Both the position numbers and the translations under genes were made by a program. DNA of 64,000 bases, taken from Acidovorax sp. NCPPB 3576 (GTDB taxonomy: Bacteria > Pseudomonadota > Gammaproteobacteria > Burkholderiales > Burkholderiaceae_C). Numbering within the stretch: position 1 is the first letter of the stretch; each line of letters begins with the position of its first letter. The stretch is taken from NCBI RefSeq assembly GCF_028473605.1, contig NZ_CP097267.1, forward strand, positions 337,501 through 401,500. Direction: 5' to 3'. The notes beneath the pieces were generated by a model. The model had not been told where the DNA came from. It did not search any database and saw only the letters and a program-made list of their open reading frames with translations. This document shows positions 58,605 to 64,000 of this stretch, one piece after another.

Positions 58605-59980
58605 CCGCCATCGTTTCCCCGCCGATCATCGACGTGCTGCCTCCGGCGCCGCTGCCGACCGACACGCCAGCGGATTTCAACGCCAAGGGTTTTGCCACCG
58701 TCGCGGCACAGGTGGCCTTTGTGCCGCAGGCAAATGACCTGGGCGCCAACGCATACCAGAACGCCACGGCCGCAAACGAGCGGGCCGTGGCTGCGGATGT
58801 TTCGGCAGCCACGGCCACCGCACAGGCCGACCTGGCCATGGGCTACCGCAACACGGCGAACAATGCAGCGGGCACCGCCACCACTCAGGCCGGCCTGGCC
58901 AGCACCGCGCGCACGGGCGCAGAGACGGCGCGCACCGGCGCCGAGGCAGCGCGCGACGCGGCCGACTCGCAGGCGGGCCTCGCGGGCACGGCGCGCACCG
59001 GTGCCGAGACGGCCCGCACTGGCGCGGAAACAGCGCGAACCGGAGCCGAAGGAGCGCGGGACACTGCCCTGAGCCTGGCCGCTTTCGCCTTCGAGTCCAC
59101 CAGCACCACCAGCCTGACGATCGGTCTGGGCGCGAAGGTCTTCGCGATCGAGGCGGGCAAGTCCTTTGCGGTCGGCCAGTACGTGTCGGCGGTCAGCACG
59201 GCGGACACCTCCATCTGGATGGCCGGGCCGGTGACTGCGCACGACCGCAGCACGGGTCAGATCACCCTGCAGGTCAACGCCACCATGGGCGCGGGCACGC
59301 TGGCCAGCTGGCGGCTTGTGCTGGCCGCCAACGGGGCGGCAGCGGGCGTGCAGACCATAGCCGCCGGCACTTACACGGACGCGGACCTCGCGCCGCTCAA
59401 CAGCGTGACGGTCATCACCGGCGTCAACAGCGCCTATGCAACCACGCACCTGCCCGTGATCACAGCCAACTCTGCCAGCGCGGGCTGGGGCACGTCTTAC
59501 GACTGGGTGGTAGAGACGCTGGGCTTCGGGGCAGGTGCCGGGCTCGATGCAACGCAGACAGCGGTGTGCAGCGTGGTGGGCAACGTGTTGGGCGCGGGCC
59601 TGCGCTTCGCACGCAAAAAGGTGGGGACGACGTGGGGCCGATGGAAGCCCACTGGAGCGTTGCCATCGTCCACGCTGACGGCGTCCGGCGGCGATATGTA
59701 CGGCAATACGCAACTGGGCAATAACCGCGTTAATCATATTGCCACCTCCTTAAATGCTTCGGCTGGTGTTTGGTATTTTCCAGAGCTTCCCGAAGATGGT
59801 GATCGCACTTATTTCTACACAAACTCCCGGACCGATAACGCAATTTTTTATAAAGACAAAAACGTCATTGGAAATGGCGTGGTCTTGTCCACGTCGGCCG
59901 ATAGCGTGAGGCTGAATAAGCCTTTCTCGAAGTTCGGCTTCGCCTATAACTTGTTTAATGACTCATGGATGATTGAATAA
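58601..59980 (+). CDS. Tail fibre protein with repeat coiled coil
   Basis: 459 residues. Residues 95-160 contain repeats of the heptad TARTGAE, which should form a trimeric coiled coil. A central beta domain includes GYVSAVSTADT-like strands (SFAVGQYVSAVSTADTSIWM). The last 95 residues (from about 59690) are encoded by AT-richer DNA and begin GDMYGNTQLGNNRVNHIATS, a typical fibre tip. The tip was probably exchanged by recombination. Confidence 0.8.
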   Translation: MTAIVSPPIIDVLPPAPLPTDTPADFNAKGFATVAAQVAFVPQANDLGANAYQNATAANERAVAADVSAATATAQADLAMGYRNTANNAAGTATTQAGLASTARTGAETARTGAEAARDAADSQAGLAGTARTGAETARTGAETARTGAEGARDTALSLAAFAFESTSTTSLTIGLGAKVFAIEAGKSFAVGQYVSAVSTADTSIWMAGPVTAHDRSTGQITLQVNATMGAGTLASWRLVLAANGAAAGVQTIAAGTYTDADLAPLNSVTVITGVNSAYATTHLPVITANSASAGWGTSYDWVVETLGFGAGAGLDATQTAVCSVVGNVLGAGLRFARKKVGTTWGRWKPTGALPSSTLTASGGDMYGNTQLGNNRVNHIATSLNASAGVWYFPELPEDGDRTYFYTNSRTDNAIFYKDKNVIGNGVVLSTSADSVRLNKPFSKFGFAYNLFNDSWMIE

Positions 59981-60546
59981 TGGCCTCAGTAGATTACACA
60001 ATGATGAAGGGTGAAGGGCTCATCCGAGTGCAGCGGGGGCTTTTTTACTCTGGCGCTACCACTGCTGCATCTGTGAATATCGGTCTGCCGATTGCAATTG
60101 CAGACACGAATCTTGCCTCGGTTCGCCTTCTGGGCGTCAGAGACGTCATGCAAGACAATCAAAATTATCCGTTTGGAAGGCTTTCCCTGGCGAACAGCAC
60201 CACGTTGACGTTTACGCGGTCCGCGGCCCGCTCTTTTGCGGGGAACTCTAGTTTCTACGTGACATGGGAAGTCACCGAATTTTCTAACGTCAGAATTCAG
60301 AGAGGCGTTAGCACTGCTGAGTTCGGTATGGGCAATGCTGTTTGGACTGCAATCGCGTCCGTGGATGTTGCCAAATCAGAAGTGCATTGTTTGGGGGTCA
60401 CTCCCAACACCGGAAATTTCAATTCAGGCTCGGGCTGCTACTTTCCCGCCCTGAATACCTCTCAGATTGGTTTCAATGCTGAGGGCTCAGGTGCCGGTGC
60501 AGCAGAAACCATCGGCTGGGAAGTCGTTACTTTCAATGGGGGTTAA
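59980..60546 (+). CDS. Tail fibre-associated protein, unknown
   Basis: 188 residues, beta-rich, starting MASVDYTMMKGEGLIRVQRG, soluble. The gene overlaps the fibre stop by one base (TAATG) and is clearly lower in GC than the phage average. It ends one base pair before the next ATG. It may be a receptor-binding or fibre-cap protein acquired with the fibre tip. Confidence 0.6.
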   Translation: MASVDYTMMKGEGLIRVQRGLFYSGATTAASVNIGLPIAIADTNLASVRLLGVRDVMQDNQNYPFGRLSLANSTTLTFTRSAARSFAGNSSFYVTWEVTEFSNVRIQRGVSTAEFGMGNAVWTAIASVDVAKSEVHCLGVTPNTGNFNSGSGCYFPALNTSQIGFNAEGSGAGAAETIGWEVVTFNGG

Positions 60547-60996
60547 ATGTTCAACTATATTCATGTGAATTCCGAGACGAATTTTATTCAGTCCATTGTT
60601 CAGGTAAGCGAAGAGCTGAGCAATCCTGAATATATTCAAACCCGGGACTATAACGATTCAATCATCGGGCGGATTTTTATCAGCATCGATGAAAACGGCG
60701 TCCCTGTGCTGGCGCCGGTTGTTGTCGTGGACCCACAGGACAAACCAGAATTCTGGTGGATCGACGTGGGGGCATTTTTTGATCGCTTTGGGATTAACAA
60801 GTGGGCCATCCTGCAGAGCGATGACGCCGCCGTGAAGGCGCTCATTACCGATACCAGCGTGCGCAGGTACATCGACCTCAAGCGCGCCGATCTGCCCGGG
60901 GCGCTTCAAATTCTTGTGGCCAAAGGATTCGAGCTTGATGTGGATGCGATCTTGACCGCGCCGCCCACCGATGAAGAGCGCCATGTGAGGCTCTAG
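60547..60996 (+). CDS. Probable tail fibre assembly protein
   Basis: 149 residues. The first 60 (MFNYIHVNSETNFIQSIVQV) are AT-rich and fit a fibre chaperone-like start. The second part (FWWIDVGAFFDRFGINKWAI and LITDTSVRRYIDLKRADLPG) returns to normal GC and resembles a C-terminal segment common in such phage proteins. The mosaic boundary thus falls inside this gene near 60750. Confidence 0.55.
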   Translation: MFNYIHVNSETNFIQSIVQVSEELSNPEYIQTRDYNDSIIGRIFISIDENGVPVLAPVVVVDPQDKPEFWWIDVGAFFDRFGINKWAILQSDDAAVKALITDTSVRRYIDLKRADLPGALQILVAKGFELDVDAILTAPPTDEERHVRL

Positions 60997-61022
60997 ACGT
61001 CATGAGCCACTCGCCACCCCAC

Positions 61023-61048
61023 AGCCCGCACCAGCGGGCTTTTTTTTC
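61023..61048 (+). terminator. Terminator before the lysis genes
   Basis: AGCCCGC (61023-61029) pairs with GCGGGCT (61034-61040), followed by eight T. Confidence 0.85.
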
Positions 61049-61063
61049 GCCCGAAGGAAAGCC

Positions 61064-61483
61064 ATGACCACCACGACACCCCGCGGCATCCGCAACAACA
61101 ACCCCGGCAACATCGACCGGACCGCCGAGCGCTGGCAGGGCATGGCCGCCGACCAGAGCGGCGATCCTCGCTTCGTCGTTTTCAGCGAGCCGAAATGGGG
61201 CCTGCGGGCCTTGGCCAAGGTGCTGCTGTCGTACCAGCGCAAGCACGGTCTGCGCACACCGGCCGCGATCATCGGCCGGTGGGCGCCGCCCAGCGAGAAC
61301 AACACCGGCGCCTATGCGCGCCAGGTGGCCGCCGCCCTGGGCGTGGGCGTGGATGACCAGATCGACCTGCAGAACCCGGACACCCTGGCGCGCATCGTGC
61401 CCGCGATCGTGGCCCACGAAAACGGCCAGCAGCCGTACAGCGCCGACCTGATCGCCCAGGCCGTGCGCCTGGCGCTGGAGTGA
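61064..61483 (+). CDS. Muramidase-like endolysin candidate
   Basis: 139 residues: RGIRNNNPGNIDRTAERWQG, DPRFVVFSEPKWGLRALAKV and IIGRWAPPSENNTGAYARQV. This is the pattern of the PRD1 P5-like/structural lysin family found in phage lysis cassettes. There is no signal peptide. GAAGGAAAGCC precedes the ATG. As the first gene of the lysis cluster it is the best endolysin candidate. Confidence 0.7.
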   Translation: MTTTTPRGIRNNNPGNIDRTAERWQGMAADQSGDPRFVVFSEPKWGLRALAKVLLSYQRKHGLRTPAAIIGRWAPPSENNTGAYARQVAAALGVGVDDQIDLQNPDTLARIVPAIVAHENGQQPYSADLIAQAVRLALE

Positions 61484-61487
61484 GCCC

Positions 61488-61904
61488 ATGGGTGACATCG
61501 TCGGGCTCATCACCGAACTGAAAGGCCCTCTCGGCGGCTTCATGGCCGTGCTGATGGGAGTGGGCGTGTACCTCTGGCGCGAGCGGGGCCAGCGCGCTGT
61601 GGGCGCCGCGAACGACGCGGCCAACATCAGCGCGATCGACCACTGGCGCGAGGTGGCTGGCCGCAGCGACAAAGCGCTCGAGGCGATGACCATCCGCGCC
61701 GACAAGTTCGCGGAGGAACGCAACGAGGCGCTGCAGATGGTGGGCGAGATGCGCGGGCAGCTGACCGAGATGACCCGGCAGCTCACGCACCAGGCCACCC
61801 TGCTTCAGCAGCAGGCCGAGAAGCTGGACCTGCAGGCGGCGGAAATGCACGCCCTGCGCGGCCAGGTCACATCCCTGAAGGACCAACTCAATGCCAAACA
61901 CTGA
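61488..61904 (+). CDS. Membrane protein with coiled coil (holin or spanin candidate)
   Basis: 138 residues: one membrane segment near the N-terminus (LGGFMAVLMGVGVYLW) and a long charged coiled coil (LTEMTRQLTHQATLLQQQAE). It begins four bases after the lysin stop. It overlaps the next gene by 14 bases. The layout fits an inner-membrane lysis protein. Confidence 0.6.
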   Translation: MGDIVGLITELKGPLGGFMAVLMGVGVYLWRERGQRAVGAANDAANISAIDHWREVAGRSDKALEAMTIRADKFAEERNEALQMVGEMRGQLTEMTRQLTHQATLLQQQAEKLDLQAAEMHALRGQVTSLKDQLNAKH

Positions 61905-62340
61905 CTACTCGGCGCTTGAATGCGCCCCATCGGGGAGCCGGCGCGCGCGCTGGGTCTATGTGATGCACCAGGCCATCGTGATCGGCGGAATGCTGGGCGG
62001 CGGTATGAGCGTGGGTTACTTCGCTGGGGTGCAGACCACCCGCGAGGATGCCAACGCAGAGATCGAGCGATTGCAGGGCACGCACAAGCAGGCGTTGGAG
62101 GTCATCGCCGGCCGCCAGGCCAGCACCGCCGTCAAGCTGGCCGCCGTGGCGGACACCGCGGCCACGGCGGCAGAGACAGCCAAGGATGCCGCGGACACGG
62201 CGGCCACGGCGGCCACCACCGCAGGCAAGGCCGCCAAGGCGGCGGGCGTACCCGCTGCGGCGCTGGAGAACGACCGCAAGGCGATCAACACCACGATCAC
62301 GCGGGCCAACCAGCGCATCAAGGAAGGAGGCGCACGATGA
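61891..62340 (+). CDS. Membrane protein with alanine-rich coiled coil
   Basis: 149 residues: a basic N-terminus, one membrane segment (AIVIGGMLGGGMSVGYFAGV), then an Ala/Thr/Lys-rich helix of about 75 residues (AATAAETAKDAADTAATAAT). It could be a holin with a long cytoplasmic helix or an inner-membrane spanin. Coupled to the next gene by ATGA. Confidence 0.6.
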   Translation: MPNTDYSALECAPSGSRRARWVYVMHQAIVIGGMLGGGMSVGYFAGVQTTREDANAEIERLQGTHKQALEVIAGRQASTAVKLAAVADTAATAAETAKDAADTAATAATTAGKAAKAAGVPAAALENDRKAINTTITRANQRIKEGGAR

Positions 62341-62789
62341 CCCGTGCTGCATTATTGATAGCTGTCTGCGCAATGATTATGGGCTGCGCAGCCTCGCCCG
62401 CGCAGGCGCCTGCCGAGGATCGCGTGCTGGCCATCGCCGTGCCAGCTTGGGAGGCAGCCCCAGCGCGCACCGCGGAACCTGAGCCCCGTGCGTGCCCACC
62501 GCTGCCGGTGCTGCGCGCGGGGGCGTCACCCCTGGAGCGGCGCGTGCATACCCAGACCATCGTGCGCATGTACGCGGACTGCGCAGAGGCTCCGCCGGCA
62601 GAGTCTTCCGCATGCGAGTTGCTGTCGATCGCTTTCGACGAGGCCGAACTGGCGCCGGCCTGGTACGTGCGTGCTGGCTCGTTACTGGAGCGATGCGGGT
62701 ATGCCAAGGCGGGTGCCAAGGCCGCACACCGCGCATGCTATGCCGAGCGTCGCAACGGCAGTGCCCGTGATTGCGAGGCCCTGCCATGA
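62337..62789 (+). CDS. Lipoprotein of the lysis region
   Basis: 150 residues with a signal sequence and lipobox (ALLIAVCAMIMGC, lipidated Cys at about 17), then a Pro-rich stretch and a Cys-containing helical domain. The signal-peptide codons (62349-62375) are AT-rich and share the core TTGATAGCT with the lipoprotein at 63477. It might be an outer-membrane spanin, though longer than usual. Confidence 0.65.
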   Translation: MTRAALLIAVCAMIMGCAASPAQAPAEDRVLAIAVPAWEAAPARTAEPEPRACPPLPVLRAGASPLERRVHTQTIVRMYADCAEAPPAESSACELLSIAFDEAELAPAWYVRAGSLLERCGYAKAGAKAAHRACYAERRNGSARDCEALP

Positions 62790-63151
62790 CCCCGGGCCAG
62801 TACCTGCTGGCGGCCAGCGTCGCCGCCAATGCCGCCCTGGGCTGGGCCTACCTGGGCCAGCGCGACGAAACCACCGCAGCCCGCGGCGAGACCCAGGCTA
62901 TGCAGCAGCAGCGCGACGGCATCCGCTCGGCGGCCAGCGCCTGCAGCGCGGGCGTTGAGGATCTGGCCCAGGCCGGAAAGCAGCGCGCCGCCGCCGCCGC
63001 CCCGGCTCGCCAGGCCGCTGCCGGCCGCGCCGCCGTGCACAACGCCAAGGCCGACGCGATCCTGTCCGCACCGGCCGCCGTGCCGGGTGATGCTTGCGCC
63101 AGCGCGCAGGCCCGGGTCGATGACTGGCTTAAGGGGAGGGCGCGGCCATGA
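62786..63151 (+). CDS. Rz-like inner-membrane spanin candidate
   Basis: 121 residues: N-terminal membrane segment (YLLAASVAANAALGWAYLGQ) and an Ala/Gln/Arg helical periplasmic part with two cysteines, as in Rz proteins. Coupled at both ends by ATGA. The lipoprotein partner may be the gene at 63477. Confidence 0.6.
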   Translation: MTPGQYLLAASVAANAALGWAYLGQRDETTAARGETQAMQQQRDGIRSAASACSAGVEDLAQAGKQRAAAAAPARQAAAGRAAVHNAKADAILSAPAAVPGDACASAQARVDDWLKGRARP

Positions 63152-63480
63152 TGACCCTGGCTCAGCCGGTGCGGATGATCTCTGGCCGCTACGCCCCATG
63201 CGCGATCGAAGATGCCACCCATGTCACGCTCAACATTCCCGGCCCGGCGGGGCGCCTCACGTTGCCAGTGATGCTGAAAGGTCGGCGCGAAGGCACGGGG
63301 TGCTGGACATGGAATGGCAGCACTACGGCGCCGACTCTGCGCCCCAGTGTGCTCAACACCGGCCACGCCCACCGGTGCCACACCTGGATCACGGACGGGT
63401 GCGCGCAATACCTTGATGACAGCTCGCACGACCTGCGCGGGCGGACCGTGCCGCTTGGCGCGTTGGAGGATATGCCATGA
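63148..63480 (+). CDS. DUF6527-like protein
   Basis: 110 residues. GCWTWNGSTTAPTLRPSVLN, then HRCHTWITDGCAQYLDDSSH and DLRGRTVPLG match the DUF6527 pattern of small phage proteins with conserved Cys, His and Trp. Function unknown. It is inserted between the two spanin candidates, coupled by ATGA on both sides. Confidence 0.75.
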   Translation: MMTLAQPVRMISGRYAPCAIEDATHVTLNIPGPAGRLTLPVMLKGRREGTGCWTWNGSTTAPTLRPSVLNTGHAHRCHTWITDGCAQYLDDSSHDLRGRTVPLGALEDMP

Positions 63481-63767
63481 AAACCGCTATTGCTTTGATA
63501 GCTTACTGCGCACTTGCTGCGGGGTGCGCAACCCAAAATCATGTGGAAGTTCAGCGGGTGAATGTACCGATCCCGGTGGCCTGCGAAGAGCCTGTGCCCG
63601 ACCGGCCGTCCATGCCCACCGAGGCCCTGCGCATGGGCGCGACGGTGGACGACTTCGCGCGCGCCGCCATGCCGGAGATCGAGCGGCGAGAAGGGTATGA
63701 GGGGGAGTTGCTGACGGCGCTGGGCAACTGCCGGGCGCCCATCAAGCCCGCGTTGCCGAGCGAATAG
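63477..63767 (+). CDS. Rz1-like lipoprotein (outer-membrane spanin candidate)
   Basis: 96 residues with signal and lipobox (ALIAYCALAAGC), then EVQRVNVPIPVACEEPVPDR and a conserved-looking C-terminal part (ATVDDFARAAMPEIERREGY). Small Pro-containing lipoproteins at the end of a lysis cassette are typical Rz1 proteins. Last complete phage gene in the window. Confidence 0.7.
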   Translation: MKTAIALIAYCALAAGCATQNHVEVQRVNVPIPVACEEPVPDRPSMPTEALRMGATVDDFARAAMPEIERREGYEGELLTALGNCRAPIKPALPSE

Positions 63768-63772
63768 CCCCG

Positions 63773-63803
63773 GCCTGGGCCACTCTTTCGTGGCCAGGTG
63801 GGG
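63773..63803 (+). terminator. Hairpin after the lysis genes
   Basis: CCTGGGCCAC pairs with GTGGCCAGG across a TCTTTC loop, with one bulge. No T-run follows, so termination is uncertain. The 166 bases from 63768 to 63933 hold no clear gene. Confidence 0.45.
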
Positions 63804-63933
63804 CGACGTAGGGCCTCGCTGCCGGCTATCAGCTGCCTTCCGCCTGCAGGTCGTGGGCAGCCGTGTGAGCTATCTGGCTTCGGGGATACTCATGCTGTTG
63901 TTGCCCTGCCGCTCCGTAAACCGTTGACCGCCC

Positions 63934-64000
63934 ATGATCCTGACCCTGCAGATTCATAAAGAAGAGCCCGGCCGCTATGCGGCGCAAGTCCTGAACGGCC
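63934..64000 (+). CDS. Partial frame running out of the window
   Basis: ATG at 63934 opens MILTLQIHKEEPGRYAAQVL and two more codons before the window ends. No strong ribosome binding site is seen. It may be a last prophage gene or the first gene beyond it. Confidence 0.4.
   Translation, partial: MILTLQIHKEEPGRYAAQVLNG

Larger units (their letters stand above)
22430..64000. mobile_element. Siphovirus-type prophage, right end outside the window
   Basis: An integrase, immunity switch, replication, packaging, HK97-type head, long tail and lysis genes lie in normal phage order and look intact. The left border is at or between tRNA-Phe (3' end 21557) and the integrase stop (22430). I see no second copy of the tRNA-Phe 3' end before 64000, so the right attachment site was not found. 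The element is at least 41 kb. Confidence 0.93.

Noticed and set aside
63768..64000. Right attachment site
   Set aside because: No stretch matches the tRNA-Phe 3' end or the int-proximal sequence by eye.

Overview
The window looks like the chromosome of a GC-rich betaproteobacterium of the Comamonadaceae, closest in style to Acidovorax. The reasons are the gene order 23S-5S-tRNA(Tyr,Gly,Thr)-tuf-tRNA(Trp)-secE-nusG-rplKAJL-rpoBC, the protein sequences, about 65% GC, and short AT-rich repeat remnants of a kind I associate with this family. No database was searched, so the genus is an inference.

Bases 1-21,600 are host core genome. They hold the 3' third of a 23S rRNA gene, a 5S gene and a strong terminator. 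A relic of a MerR-type (LiuR-like) regulator follows. Then come three tRNAs and EF-Tu, tRNA-Trp, and the secE-nusG and ribosomal protein/RNA polymerase operons with their leader and attenuator hairpins. After the rpoC terminator there is a LemA-like gene and a coupled set rsmB - DUF4390 protein - NtrY-like kinase - short response regulator. tRNA-Phe closes this part. Bases 21,600-22,433 are lower in GC and carry two perfect DnaA boxes and a pair of genes (DUF5678-like protein, retropepsin-like protease). It is unclear whether this pair belongs to the host or to the prophage.

Bases 22,430 to the right edge are a siphovirus-type prophage of at least 41 kb. A leftward operon ends in the integrase. 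To its right are two divergent regulatory modules built from ribbon-helix-helix, XRE, ORF6N and HNH proteins, then a RelE-type toxin with a BrnA-like antitoxin, and a leftward PL-type operon containing a degenerate pentanucleotide repeat. The genetic switch is a LexA-like CI repressor facing a Cro-like protein, with GAATATTC operators. Rightward genes follow: a CII-like regulator, a replication initiator containing a probable iteron origin, a DnaB-like helicase, and a Q-like zinc protein with a terminator downstream. Two phage tRNAs follow, the first with the hallmarks of an initiator tRNA-fMet.

The late region runs HNH, terminase, portal, ClpP-like protease, major capsid, connectors, tail tube, tail chaperone with a -1 frameshift, a 1826-residue tape measure, a very short tail-tip/fibre set, and a lysis cassette with a muramidase-like protein and several membrane proteins and lipoproteins. 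No copy of the tRNA-Phe 3' end (the likely attR) occurs before the right edge, so the right prophage border is probably outside the window.
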